A stretch of 44,278 bases of DNA, from NCBI GenBank assembly GCA_003279875.1, contig QCGN01000008.1, forward strand, positions 1-44,278, in the 5' to 3' direction. The notes under the pieces were generated by a model that saw only the letters and a program-made list of their open reading frames with translations, did not search any database and had not been told where the DNA came from. The translations under genes were made by a program, and so were the position numbers. The DNA is from Prochlorococcus sp. AG-388-D03 (GTDB lineage: Bacteria; Cyanobacteriota; Cyanobacteriia; PCC-6307; Cyanobiaceae). Numbering within the stretch: the first letter of the stretch is position 1; every line of letters begins with the position of its first letter. Positions 1 through 8,797 of this stretch are shown piece after piece.

Positions 1-1
1 A

Positions 2-1537
2 GGGTATCAATCCTATAACATTCAATCCGTAGGACAGAGATTGACAGCAAGGATTAGAAGAGAGCTTTTTGAACACTCTATTTCTCTCTCTCTGAAGTAT
101 CACGATAAAATGCCTGTTGGTAAATTGCTTACAAGACTTACCAATGATGTAGATGCCTTGGCAGAGGTTTTTGGCAGTGGGGCGGTCGGAGTTATTGCTG
201 ATTTTGTAAGTCTTATCGTTATTTCATTAACCATGCTTTCAATAGATAAAGGGCTTGCAGTTTTGCTTCTCTTAACTCAAATTCCAGTTTCATATTTTAT
301 TATTTGGCTTCAAAAACGCTATAGAAAAGCAAATTATCAAGTAAGAGAGGAGTTGTCCCAGCTCAACTCTGACTTCCAAGAGAACCTTCAAGGATTAGAA
401 GTCGTTCAGATGTTTAGGAGAGAATTTTTTAATAGTAAGAAATTTTCTAATACAGGTATTGCGTATCAGAAAGCAGTTAATGGGACCATTTTTTACGATA
501 GTAGTATATCTGCTTTTATAGAGTGGATATCTCTTGCGGCAGTATCGTTGGTATTAGCTGTAGGGGGGTATCTAGTAACTTCGGGTAATATCGGTTTAGG
601 AACATTAACAACTTTTATTCTTTACTCACAAAGACTCTTCGAGCCTTTAAGGCAATTAGCAGAGAGATTTACACAGATTCAAGGAGGGCTTACGGCTGTA
701 GAGAGGATAAATGAATTGTTAGATGAAGAAGTTGAAATTAAAGACTCTTTTTCTGCTCAACATCAGTCAGGGGGTATTTTAAGCAAGAATTATAAATTTA
801 AAGGGAAGATTGAATTTCGTAATGTCAATTTCTTTTATAAAAAAGGTGAACAAGTAATAAAAAATTTATCATTTTTAGTTAATCCAGGAGAACATATAGC
901 TTTTGTTGGCCCCACTGGTTCTGGTAAATCAACAATTATAAGGTTACTTTGCAGACTATATGAGCCTCAAGATGGCCAGATTTTAATAGACGATGTAAAT
1001 ATTAAACATATACCAATAGCAAGACTTAGAAATATGCTTGGTGTAGTCCTTCAAGATACATTTATTTTTAGTGGTGATGTTGCCGATAACATAAAATTAA
1101 GTAAGGATATAAATAATCAAGACTTAGAAAATATTTGTAAAGAGTTGGGTCTGAATACTTTATTGAAAAAGTTACCTAATGGTTTGAATACGTATCTGAG
1201 AGAGAGAGGAGGCAATCTTTCATCAGGAGAAAGACAACTTCTTTCAGTAGCAAGAGTAGCCATAAGAAATCCAATTATTTTGATAATGGATGAAGCTACT
1301 GCATTTATGGATCCCTCTACAGAAGCGACTTTGCAAAAAGATCTTGAAAGAATTTTGAATAAAAGAACGGCATTAGTAATTGCTCATAGATTAGCTACTA
1401 TTGAAAAGTCTGATAAAATTTTGGTCTTAAAAGGAGGAGCTTTAATTGAAGAAGGAAATCATAGAGAGCTTAGACTTAAAAAAGGTTTATATTTCCAGCT
1501 CTCTGAGCTTCAAGAAAAGGGATTCGCTAGCTTTTAA
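2..1537 (+). CDS. ABC transporter, fused membrane and ATPase domains (MdlB/MsbA type), 5' partial
   Basis: This is a half-size ABC exporter that would act as a dimer in the inner membrane. The frame is open from base 2 upstream of any likely start, so the N-terminus lies outside the window and the TTG at 41 is probably not the real start. The first half shows hydrophobic helices and the type-1 exporter pattern, including EFREFF-like coupling segments. The second half has Walker A (GPTGSGKST), the signature LSSGERQ, Walker B (ILIMDEA) and the H-loop (IAHRLAT). The substrate cannot be told from sequence; lipid or drug export is usual for the family. Its TAA shares a base with the ATG of the next gene (TAATG), suggesting coupled translation. 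Confidence 0.93.
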   Translation, partial: GYQSYNIQSVGQRLTARIRRELFEHSISLSLKYHDKMPVGKLLTRLTNDVDALAEVFGSGAVGVIADFVSLIVISLTMLSIDKGLAVLLLLTQIPVSYFIIWLQKRYRKANYQVREELSQLNSDFQENLQGLEVVQMFRREFFNSKKFSNTGIAYQKAVNGTIFYDSSISAFIEWISLAAVSLVLAVGGYLVTSGNIGLGTLTTFILYSQRLFEPLRQLAERFTQIQGGLTAVERINELLDEEVEIKDSFSAQHQSGGILSKNYKFKGKIEFRNVNFFYKKGEQVIKNLSFLVNPGEHIAFVGPTGSGKSTIIRLLCRLYEPQDGQILIDDVNIKHIPIARLRNMLGVVLQDTFIFSGDVADNIKLSKDINNQDLENICKELGLNTLLKKLPNGLNTYLRERGGNLSSGERQLLSVARVAIRNPIILIMDEATAFMDPSTEATLQKDLERILNKRTALVIAHRLATIEKSDKILVLKGGALIEEGNHRELRLKKGLYFQLSELQEKGFASF

Positions 1538-2067
1538 TGATTTTTAGGAACAAGGGATCATCAATAAAAAAAACAAATACTCTTTCACAAGACGAGCTTA
1601 CTAAATTTTATGGTTCGAACTCTTTTGAATTCACTCTTAAAAATAAAGAAGAGATATTTGTTTGTAGTAAATATAAGGAGTTTGATCTAATAGAGTTAGA
1701 TCAACTTTTGCAGACTGTTGGATGGAGTAGGAGACCAATAAGGAGAGTAAAAAGAGCCTTAGAATTTAGTATTTTAGTTGTAGGCTTATGGCGTCATGAT
1801 GAAAAATTCCCTAGGCTTGTAGGTTTCGCAAGATGTACTGGTGATGGAGTTATTGAAGCAACTATATGGGATGTTGCTGTAAATCCTGTTTATCAAGGAC
1901 TAGGTTTAGGTAAAGAATTGATGAATTATATTTTGAAAGAACTAAAAAAAACTGGGATATCAAAAGTTACACTATTCGCTGATGCCGAGGTTGTATCTTT
2001 TTACAAAAGACAAGGTTGGGTCTTGGAGCCAAAAGGTTCAAAATGCGCTTTTTGGTATGCAAATTAA
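1537..2067 (+). CDS. GNAT family N-acetyltransferase
   Basis: A 176-residue GCN5-related acetyltransferase. The acetyl-CoA-binding signature is visible around residues 120-135 (VNPVYQGLGLGKELM, the Q/RxxGxG/A loop), followed by the usual helix, and the strand containing FADAEVVSFYKRQGW near the C-terminus is typical of the fold. The first 50 residues are polar and not recognisable. The start overlaps the stop of the upstream ABC transporter by one base, so the two are likely one transcript. The substrate is unknown. It ends one base before the convergent glycosyltransferase gene. Confidence 0.9.
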   Translation: MIFRNKGSSIKKTNTLSQDELTKFYGSNSFEFTLKNKEEIFVCSKYKEFDLIELDQLLQTVGWSRRPIRRVKRALEFSILVVGLWRHDEKFPRLVGFARCTGDGVIEATIWDVAVNPVYQGLGLGKELMNYILKELKKTGISKVTLFADAEVVSFYKRQGWVLEPKGSKCAFWYAN

Positions 2068-2068
2068 T

Positions 2069-2752
2069 TTAATATTTATAATAGTCACTATATAAAGATT
2101 TTGTAGATTCCCCTCTTAACCACCTTTTTCTGTAATTCCAATTTTTGAATGCTTGGGAGATAATATTAGTTTTTTCCCACTTCCTACTACTTGTGTAAAG
2201 TGGAATAGATAACATTTTTAGCTTTACATTATTCTTTAATCTTTTTATAAAATCCAAATCTTCCATTAAAGGAATTTTTCTATAACCTTTATTTCTAAAA
2301 TATGTTTCCCTGTGAATAATAAGTCCTTGATCTCCATAAGGATCTTTGAAAATGAAACTTCTAAGGTTTACAACTATTTCAAGAAATCTATAAATGATCT
2401 TTTCATTGTTAATCTTGAATTTAAAAAAATAAGTAAAAATCTCATCATTCCTAATTACTGAATTCACTTTTTTTAACCAACCATGACTAAGCCTTGAATC
2501 TGCATGTATGAAAATAAACCATTCTCCCTTAGCTTTTTTTGCCCCAATATCTAATTGCAATCCTCGATTCTTTTTATTCGATTTATAAATTTTTGTTCTA
2601 TATATATTAGCTATGTCTCTAGTCTTGTCTTCGCTATTACAATCCACAATTATTATTTCTATTCCCTCATTGAATACTAATAAATCTGAAAGAAGTAAAG
2701 ATAAATGTTGCGATTCATTATAGGTAGGAATAATAATTGAAATTTTAGGCAA
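2069..2752 (-). CDS. Family 2 glycosyltransferase, rSAM/selenodomain-associated transferase 2 type (TIGR04283-like)
   Basis: A 227-residue GT-A fold enzyme starting with the classic SIIIPTYNES motif, then the DCNSEDKT nucleotide-binding segment and a FIHADSRL stretch standing in for the DXD metal site. DPYGDQGLIIHRETYF and the PLMEDLDFIKRL motif are characteristic of the TIGR04283 group, where GDQ and EDLD are family hallmarks. Members have been discussed in arsenosugar-like and selenodomain contexts, but the acceptor is not established here. It lies 5 bases downstream of a TIGR04282-type partner, almost certainly in one operon. Confidence 0.85.
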   Translation of the reverse strand: MPKISIIIPTYNESQHLSLLLSDLLVFNEGIEIIIVDCNSEDKTRDIANIYRTKIYKSNKKNRGLQLDIGAKKAKGEWFIFIHADSRLSHGWLKKVNSVIRNDEIFTYFFKFKINNEKIIYRFLEIVVNLRSFIFKDPYGDQGLIIHRETYFRNKGYRKIPLMEDLDFIKRLKNNVKLKMLSIPLYTSSRKWEKTNIISQAFKNWNYRKRWLRGESTKSLYSDYYKY

Positions 2753-2757
2753 CTTAA

Positions 2758-3393
2758 TTATTCTCTTTTTTCGATATCTATTATCGTATCAATATCAATT
2801 TTTCTATGAAGAAAGTTATGTGTTAATTCCATTGAAGTAAGGTTATTCATAGTTTGTTTAAGTACAGTTTTGCTACCCCATTTAATATTTATAAAAGGTA
2901 GATATGAATTAGTAGATAATAATCTTTTTGAAAAAGCAATTAGCCAATATCCGCCGTCATTTGATGGACCTAAAATAAGATCATTCTTTTTTAGTTTTTT
3001 AAGGGTATTTAATAAATCCATATGACAAAAATCTGGAAGATCAGTTCCTATAAAAATAATATTTCGTGTTTTTGTAAGGTTAAATTTTTTATTCAGTATA
3101 ATTTGCCTTCTCATCTTTTCTCCTAAGCATCCCTTTCCTTGTAAATTAAAGTTCATAATTCCTAACTCATTAGACCATCTTTTACTCTTTTTGAAACCAA
3201 GACCAGAGATAGCTAATGAAATATCAATTAAACCCTTATTTTCAATAGATTTTGCAACAGAAATCGTATGCTCGGTCATTTTTTTTTGAATATTGGCAGA
3301 ACAAAATTTCCCTATATCTTTTGATAATCTAGTTTTACAACGACCATAAGCATGCCACTTAGCCATCACAATGAGCAGAGCTTTGTCCAACAA
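2758..3393 (-). CDS. rSAM/selenodomain-associated transferase 1 (TIGR04282, DUF2064 family)
   Basis: A 211-residue nucleotidyltransferase-like GT-A protein. The N-terminus LLIVMAKWHAYGRCKTRL matches the family pattern of an LIVFAKxPxxGxxKTRL nucleotide-binding loop. FIGTDLPDFC supplies the metal-binding Asp pair and LGPSNDGGYWLIAF is the family signature. The TTG start is chosen because the internal ATG lies inside the conserved first strand and would remove it. It is the first gene of a two-gene minus-strand operon with the TIGR04283-type gene. No radical SAM or selenium gene is visible nearby, so the original context of the family name does not apply in this window. Confidence 0.85.
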   Translation of the reverse strand: MLDKALLIVMAKWHAYGRCKTRLSKDIGKFCSANIQKKMTEHTISVAKSIENKGLIDISLAISGLGFKKSKRWSNELGIMNFNLQGKGCLGEKMRRQIILNKKFNLTKTRNIIFIGTDLPDFCHMDLLNTLKKLKKNDLILGPSNDGGYWLIAFSKRLLSTNSYLPFINIKWGSKTVLKQTMNNLTSMELTHNFLHRKIDIDTIIDIEKRE

Positions 3394-3449
3394 AACTTAA
3401 ACAAGTTGTAATTATTATAAGGTTTCGATAATGAATAACTTTTTTATTT

Positions 3450-3487
3450 TTTAAAATTTATAATAAGCATTGTTAATAAATTTTAAA
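3450..3487. repeat. 12-bp perfect inverted repeat upstream of dnaA
   Basis: TTTAAAATTTAT at 3450-3461 is exactly mirrored by ATAAATTTTAAA at 3476-3487, separated by 14 bases. It lies in the 170-base gap between the divergent TIGR04282 gene and dnaA, about 75 bases before the dnaA start. It contains only A and T, so chance is possible, but a 12-bp perfect match this close is notable. It has no clear T-tract, so an operator or cruciform is as likely as a terminator. Confidence 0.5.
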
Positions 3488-3563
3488 TTTATCGTGATCT
3501 TACGATTTGAGAATGACCAATTAATAAATCCCTACTAGATTAAATATCTATTAAATAAATTTA

Positions 3564-4955
3564 GTGCAAGCAACCAATCCTATTTGGGCAGAAGTTCAAC
3601 AATTACTTCAAAAGAATTTAAGTAAGCCTTCCTTCGAAACTTGGATAAGGCCAGCTAAATTTAATTGTTTTGAAAATGGTTTGTTAACTTTGAGTACTCC
3701 AAATAACTTTACAAGTGATTGGCTTAGAAAAAATTACAGTGAAACTATTGAAAAAGCTGCACAAGAAATTTGTGGACACAATGTAAAAGTAATTTTTAAG
3801 TCTGAAACTAATATTAATAACAATTCAAATATTCCTGATTTTGTTAGCCAGCAAAGTATTAATTCTCAGACAAAGTCTTTTCCTTCAAGTCAGGGTAATA
3901 ATTTAATTAATAGATCAAAAAAATCTCATTCTTTAAATACACGTTATGTGTTTAAAAGATTTGTTGTAGGTCCTAATAGTAGAATGGCTCATGCGGCAGC
4001 TTTAGCAGTAGCAGAATCTCCAGGAAGAGAATTTAACCCTTTATTTATTTGTGGTGGTGTTGGTCTTGGAAAGACTCACTTAATGCAAGCTATAGGTCAT
4101 TATCGAGTAGAAATTGATCCAGAAGCAAAAGTATTATATGTCTCTACTGAAACTTTTAGTAGTGATTTAATTCAATCCATAAGAAAAGATGGAATGCATG
4201 TCTTCAAAAATAAATATAGATCAGTTGATCTACTATTAATTGATGATATTCAATTCTTGGAGGGGAAGGAATATACTCAAGAAGAATTTTTTAATACTTT
4301 TAATTCTTTATACGAAGCAGGTAAACAAATAGTTATTGCAAGTGATAGGCCTCCTAGTCAAATACCTAAATTACAAGAAAGGCTAATCTCTAGATTTTCA
4401 ATGGGATTAATAGCAGATATTCAGCCTCCTGATATAGAAACTAGAATAGCAATTCTGCAGAAAAAAGCTGAACAAGAAAGAATGAATCTTCCAAGAGATT
4501 TGGTTCAATTTATAGCAGGAAGATTCTCCTCAAATATTAGAGAGTTAGAGGGGGCTTTTACTAGAGCAGTGGCATTTGCATCAATAACAGGATTACCTAT
4601 GACAGTTCAATCAATTGCTCCTATGCTTGATCCAAATAGTGTTGGAGTAATTGTTACCCCAAAGCAGGTAATCAAAAAGGTCTCAGATTTCTTTGAGGTT
4701 TCAGCTGAAGAATTAGTTAGTTCTAGCAGAAGAAAGCCAGTTAGTCAGGCAAGACAAATAGGCATGTATCTAATGAGGCAAGGAACGAATCTAAGCCTTC
4801 CAAAAATTGGAGATGAATTTGGAGGAAAAGACCATACAACAGTAATGTATGCTATTGAGCAAGTTGAAAAAAAATTGTCAAGTGATCCAAATGTTGCAAG
4901 TCAAGTTCAGAAAATAAAGGATTTGCTTCAAATTGACTCAAGAAAAAATTTATAA
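3564..4955 (+). CDS. dnaA: Chromosomal replication initiator DnaA
   Basis: A 463-residue DnaA, normal length. Domain I is at about residues 1-75 ([21 protein letters not shown]), followed by a polar Asn/Ser-rich linker. The AAA+ domain has Walker [10 protein letters not shown] with Lys170 and Walker [10 protein letters not shown]. Domain IV ends with the DNA-binding signature [11 protein letters not shown]. The start is GTG. The gene stands alone: dnaN is absent and flanking genes are unrelated, and I found no cluster of TTATCCACA-like boxes beside it, so this need not be the origin. Its last 6 bases overlap the convergent GST-like gene. Confidence 0.98.
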   Translation: MQATNPIWAEVQQLLQKNLSKPSFETWIRPAKFNCFENGLLTLSTPNNFTSDWLRKNYSETIEKAAQEICGHNVKVIFKSETNINNNSNIPDFVSQQSINSQTKSFPSSQGNNLINRSKKSHSLNTRYVFKRFVVGPNSRMAHAAALAVAESPGREFNPLFICGGVGLGKTHLMQAIGHYRVEIDPEAKVLYVSTETFSSDLIQSIRKDGMHVFKNKYRSVDLLLIDDIQFLEGKEYTQEEFFNTFNSLYEAGKQIVIASDRPPSQIPKLQERLISRFSMGLIADIQPPDIETRIAILQKKAEQERMNLPRDLVQFIAGRFSSNIRELEGAFTRAVAFASITGLPMTVQSIAPMLDPNSVGVIVTPKQVIKKVSDFFEVSAEELVSSSRRKPVSQARQIGMYLMRQGTNLSLPKIGDEFGGKDHTTVMYAIEQVEKKLSSDPNVASQVQKIKDLLQIDSRKNL

Positions 4956-6188
4956 TCTATAATTCAATATAAAGTTTGAAGGGTCTTGATCATATCTATG
5001 TTCAACTGGAATCCTATCAGTTATGGAAGTAATATTGGGAGATATTATTTTGTTTAATGATTGCCTTAATAACCTTGCAGAAATAACAGGCATGTCTCTT
5101 GGGACTGAAATTCTATTTTTAAAGTAGTTTATAGACGCAATAGCTTTGTTTGGGACTTTATTAAGTTCACGGGTAATCATATAAGTAAGAGCAGACCTTA
5201 ATGATTCCTCAAATAAGTCTTTTTCATAAGGATTTGCATTGATGATATTATCTTTATGTTTCAGGACTCTATTGAGGGCAATTTTGGCGTAATAATCTAA
5301 GTTCACAGCATGATTAAATTCCAAGTTCCCAAGCCCTTCTCCAACGTCTATTAGATTAGAAAAGGATATCTGTTGATTATTAACCTCCTTAAAGCAGCCA
5401 CCCATTTGAGGAGGTAGATCATGGGAATGTGTATGAAAATCACCTTGTGTTCCTTTATATTGACTCAGATTTTCAAGGAGGGTTAACCATCTATCAATGA
5501 AAGGATAATTATTTCTTAAGTTGAATCCTTTGTAATAGCATAAAGAAGCGTTCATTCTTTCCATATAGGGAATAAAAATAATATCGCCAGTACCTGGTTC
5601 TAATTTTTCTGAATTATTTATTCGTGAATCTATAAATCCTGTTTTGGATGAACTTAATATTTTTTCAAGTTTCTGAATAGATTTTCTAAATTTATTTTTA
5701 CTAAAGGATTCATCCAGGAAACTAAAGCTTTTTCTGCAAAGCCAGTTACACCATGATCGAAAAATTTCTCTTTCTAAAATTCTTACTTCACGAATATCAT
5801 TTGATAAAAGAGATGAACCAACTGTTCCGAATTCATTTTCTAAACGAGTAATTATATTATCACTTTCTGTTATTATTTCCCCATTCAATTCTATTGCAGG
5901 TAATTTACCTGAACTGACTTTCTTGAGATACCATTTTTCTTTTTGACCATAACAATACATATTTATTTTCTTAACTTTATATGGAATCCTCTTAAATTCA
6001 AGCCATAACCATATCTTTTGGCAGTAAGGGCACCAAGAATGTCTATCTCTATATAAAATAAGATTCACTTCTTTTTCACTATGACCAAATAACCTTAAGT
6101 TTGAGTAAGAATTATTTGTCCCATTAACTCTATCAATATCACCACGTTTGAATTTACTTAAATCTGTCCAACTCAAAACGTTATTCAT
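4950..6188 (-). CDS. Long glutathione S-transferase-like protein
   Basis: A 412-residue protein, almost twice the usual GST length. Residues 42-120 form a thioredoxin-fold GST N-domain with a glutaredoxin-like WCPYC motif (Cys53, Cys56), a [10 protein letters not shown] segment carrying the cis-Pro97, and ITESDNII, which normally binds the glutathione gamma-glutamyl group. Residues 130-245 look like the helical GST C-domain. The tail has an unusual motif, [14 protein letters not shown] (His252, 254, 256; Cys265), and a further helical region of about 140 residues. It is divergent from glutathione reductase with only 52 bases between starts, supporting a glutathione-linked redox role. The actual substrate is unknown. 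Confidence 0.8.
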   Translation of the reverse strand: MNNVLSWTDLSKFKRGDIDRVNGTNNSYSNLRLFGHSEKEVNLILYRDRHSWCPYCQKIWLWLEFKRIPYKVKKINMYCYGQKEKWYLKKVSSGKLPAIELNGEIITESDNIITRLENEFGTVGSSLLSNDIREVRILEREIFRSWCNWLCRKSFSFLDESFSKNKFRKSIQKLEKILSSSKTGFIDSRINNSEKLEPGTGDIIFIPYMERMNASLCYYKGFNLRNNYPFIDRWLTLLENLSQYKGTQGDFHTHSHDLPPQMGGCFKEVNNQQISFSNLIDVGEGLGNLEFNHAVNLDYYAKIALNRVLKHKDNIINANPYEKDLFEESLRSALTYMITRELNKVPNKAIASINYFKNRISVPRDMPVISARLLRQSLNKIISPNITSITDRIPVEHRYDQDPSNFILNYRL

Positions 6189-6191
6189 TAT

Positions 6192-6222
6192 TTGATCTTA
6201 AGCCTTATATTTACGATATAAT
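6192..6222 (+). promoter_or_regulatory. Candidate sigma-70 promoter of gor
   Basis: A perfect -10 box TATAAT at 6217-6222 sits 18 bases before the TTG start of gor. A partial -35 match TTGATC lies at 6192-6197, giving a 19-base spacer, longer than ideal. The 52-base gap between the divergent GST-like gene and gor must hold promoters for both. Confidence 0.4.
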
Positions 6223-6240
6223 AAATGTTTTAAAAAGGTT

Positions 6241-7605
6241 TTGGAATTTGAATTTGATTTAGTTGTTGTTGGTGCTGGTTCAGGAGGGTTGGCTGCTGCA
6301 AAACGCGCTGCGAGTTATGGAGCAAAAGTTGCAATAATAGAAGTTAATAAAATAGGTGGAACATGCGTCATTCGAGGTTGTGTACCAAAAAAACTGATGG
6401 TTTATGCTGCGAATAACAGAAAGAATATGAATTCTTCTGAAGGTTATGGACTGATAGCTAAAGAAATAGCTTTTAATTCTAATGTGTTGATGAACAATGT
6501 TAGAGAAGAAGTTTCTAGATTAAGTGCCTTACATGCAAACTCTCTAAAAAAGTTAAATATAAAAGTTTTTGAGGGCTTAGGAAGATTTCTAAATCAAAAT
6601 ACATTAGAAGTGGTATGTCCAAAAACAAAAAATATTTTAAGAAAAGTAAGTGCTAAAAAAGTTCTTATTTCAGTTGGTGGTAAACCCAAAAAATTAAATA
6701 TTCCTGGGACAGAATTAGCATGGAGTAGCGACGATATTTTTGAATTAAAATATTTTCCTAAGAAATTATTAATAATAGGTGGGGGCTATATTGCATGTGA
6801 ATTTGCATCTATTTTTAAAAATTTAGGAACTGAGGTTACTCAATTAATTAGAGGTAAGAAATTACTAAATGGATTTGATGAAGACTTGTCAGATTGTCTA
6901 GAGAAATCAATGACTTCTATCGGAATTGATTTAAAATTCAAAAATCAATTAAAGTCAATAAAAAAATTAAATGGAGATTTAGAGTCAACATTGGAATCAG
7001 GAGGTAAATTTTTAACAAATAATATACTTATTGCAACAGGTAGAGAGCCTGCTCTCAAAAGATTAAATCTAGATAAAGTAGATCTAAAAATGGATGGTGT
7101 TTATTTACAAGTCAATGAACTAAATCAGACAAGTAATTCCAATATTTTTGCTATTGGAGATATAATAAAAAAGCCTAATTTAACTCCTGTAGCAATAGAA
7201 CAAGGGAGAGTTTTTGCTGATAATTATTTCGCTGAAAGGCAAAGAAAAGTTAACTATAAAAATATTCCTAAGGCAGTCTTTACTATCCCAGAAATTTCAA
7301 CAGTAGGACTTAGTGAGGAAGAGGCAAAAGAAATCCACTCCAAAGAAAATATAAAAATTTTTAAATGTTCTTTTACTCCTATGTCCAATACCTTTAAAAA
7401 AAACAAATCAAAATGTATGATGAAACTTGTTGTCAACAAAAAAAACGATAAAATTTTAGGCTGCCATATGTTTGGTGAAACAGCATCTGAGATTATACAA
7501 ATGGTTTCAGTCTCTTTAAATGTAGGAATAACTAAAAAGGATTTTGATACTACTATGGCTTTACATCCAACTATTTCAGAGGAATTTGTAACTATGTATG
7601 GCTAA
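6241..7605 (+). CDS. gor: Glutathione reductase (NADPH)
   Basis: A 454-residue flavoprotein that reduces GSSG with NADPH in the cytosol. The FAD-binding motif VVGAGSGG is at residues 9-16. The redox disulfide GGTCVIRGCVPK (Cys42, Cys47) follows, with four residues between the cysteines, as in glutathione reductase. The NADPH motif GGGYIACEFA comes midway, and the second FAD motif IFAIGD is present. The C-terminal LHPTISEEFV carries the His442/Glu447 pair of the active site. The TTG start is forced by the closeness of the FAD motif. The divergent GST-like gene shares the intergenic region. Confidence 0.95.
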   Translation: MEFEFDLVVVGAGSGGLAAAKRAASYGAKVAIIEVNKIGGTCVIRGCVPKKLMVYAANNRKNMNSSEGYGLIAKEIAFNSNVLMNNVREEVSRLSALHANSLKKLNIKVFEGLGRFLNQNTLEVVCPKTKNILRKVSAKKVLISVGGKPKKLNIPGTELAWSSDDIFELKYFPKKLLIIGGGYIACEFASIFKNLGTEVTQLIRGKKLLNGFDEDLSDCLEKSMTSIGIDLKFKNQLKSIKKLNGDLESTLESGGKFLTNNILIATGREPALKRLNLDKVDLKMDGVYLQVNELNQTSNSNIFAIGDIIKKPNLTPVAIEQGRVFADNYFAERQRKVNYKNIPKAVFTIPEISTVGLSEEEAKEIHSKENIKIFKCSFTPMSNTFKKNKSKCMMKLVVNKKNDKILGCHMFGETASEIIQMVSVSLNVGITKKDFDTTMALHPTISEEFVTMYG

Positions 7606-7610
7606 TGAAA

Positions 7611-8690
7611 TTATGATCTAAAATTTTTTAACCTTTCTTGTGCAAAAAGAAATAATGTGAATAAAGAAAAATAAACAAAAATACAAACTCTAAATTGATA
7701 GAGATTGTTAAATCCGTTTAAGAACAATAACTTATCCATGATGTAAAAAATATAAAGATTCAAAAGTATAAAACCTTCAATTCTAGTGATTTTACCTTTT
7801 GTCCAAAAAATTGGAAGGCACGCTAAAGTTGTTAAAACCATGAATGGCAAGTCAACTTTTATTAGGCTTTGATCAATTGTTAATCCTCTTAAACCAGAAA
7901 AAATACTACAACTTCCAAGAATAAGAAGTTGATTAAGCAAATTACTTCCTATGACATTACCAATAGCAAGATCTGTCTTACCTTTTAAGGCGGCAATTAT
8001 TGAAGTGACCAATTCAGGAAGAGAGGTTCCACTAGCAACTATAGTAAGACCAATAATTATTTCGTTTACGCCTAGTAGATTAGCTAAGGATTGAGAACCA
8101 TTTACTAAAATATTTGAAGCGAAACTTAGAAGAAGAATTCCAGATATCAATTTAAAAATAATGTTGAAATTACCTCTCTCACTTCCTTTATATTCCTCTA
8201 TCTCAGGCTCAGCATTTTTAGTATCTTCCTCATTTTCTTTAATTGTATTTATTTCCCAAACTGTATTTAAAGTTAAACAAAATATTAGAAAAATTCCTGC
8301 TTGCCAAGTTAAAAGGCCTGTTGATGACATTGCCCAGACTGCACATGAAATAGCTATTAGAAGAGGGACATCTCTTCGGACAATCCTACTTTTTACTTTT
8401 AAAGGTGTTATTAATGAGCTTATTCCTAATACAACAAGAACATTAAAAATATTGCTTCCTATTACATTACTTGCTGCTAGTGAGTCGCTACCCTTAAAGA
8501 TTGAATTTAAACTTACTAATAACTCAGGAGAACTTGTTCCTAAGGAAACAACAGTTAAACCTATTACTATTTGAGGGATTCCTAAAATTAACGATAAAGA
8601 AATTGCCCCTTGAATGAATAATTCTCCCCCTGCAAAAAGTAAAATAATTCCTATTAATATTTCTATAATTGGCAATATAAATTCACTCAT
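7611..8690 (-). CDS. Calcium/sodium antiporter, CaCA family (YrbG-like)
   Basis: A 359-residue inner-membrane exchanger with about ten hydrophobic helices and an internal duplication. The two alpha-repeats are clear: VVSLGTSSPELLVSL followed by NVIGSNIFN in the first half, and IVASGTSLPELVTSI followed by NVIGSNLLN in the second. These carry the acidic ion-binding residues of the K+-independent exchangers. A charged loop at about residues 145-175 separates the halves. The ion is most likely Ca2+ against Na+ or H+, by family. It is convergent with gor (5-base gap). Confidence 0.92.
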   Translation of the reverse strand: MSEFILPIIEILIGIILLFAGGELFIQGAISLSLILGIPQIVIGLTVVSLGTSSPELLVSLNSIFKGSDSLAASNVIGSNIFNVLVVLGISSLITPLKVKSRIVRRDVPLLIAISCAVWAMSSTGLLTWQAGIFLIFCLTLNTVWEINTIKENEEDTKNAEPEIEEYKGSERGNFNIIFKLISGILLLSFASNILVNGSQSLANLLGVNEIIIGLTIVASGTSLPELVTSIIAALKGKTDLAIGNVIGSNLLNQLLILGSCSIFSGLRGLTIDQSLIKVDLPFMVLTTLACLPIFWTKGKITRIEGFILLNLYIFYIMDKLLFLNGFNNLYQFRVCIFVYFSLFTLFLFAQERLKNFRS

Positions 8691-8751
8691 ATTTAAAAGA
8701 CTTATTTACATGATTATATCTTTAATTTATTCAATAACTTTCTAAAAACTA

Positions 8752-8778
8752 TTGTCAATATTTTTTTGCTGTTAAGAT
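8752..8778 (+). promoter_or_regulatory. Candidate promoter of pyrC
   Basis: TTGTCA at 8752-8757 resembles a -35 box, and TAAGAT at 8773-8778 resembles a -10 box, with a short 15-base spacer. The predicted start site would be about 12 bases before the TTG start of pyrC. No other plausible pair is seen in this 107-base divergent gap. Confidence 0.3.
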
Positions 8779-8797
8779 GAATTAAATAATTAAAATT

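Noticed and set aside
8161..8574. 137-residue plus-strand frame inside the Ca2+/Na+ exchanger
   Set aside because: It is antisense to well-conserved exchanger repeats, has no recognisable motif and no promoter or ribosome site.
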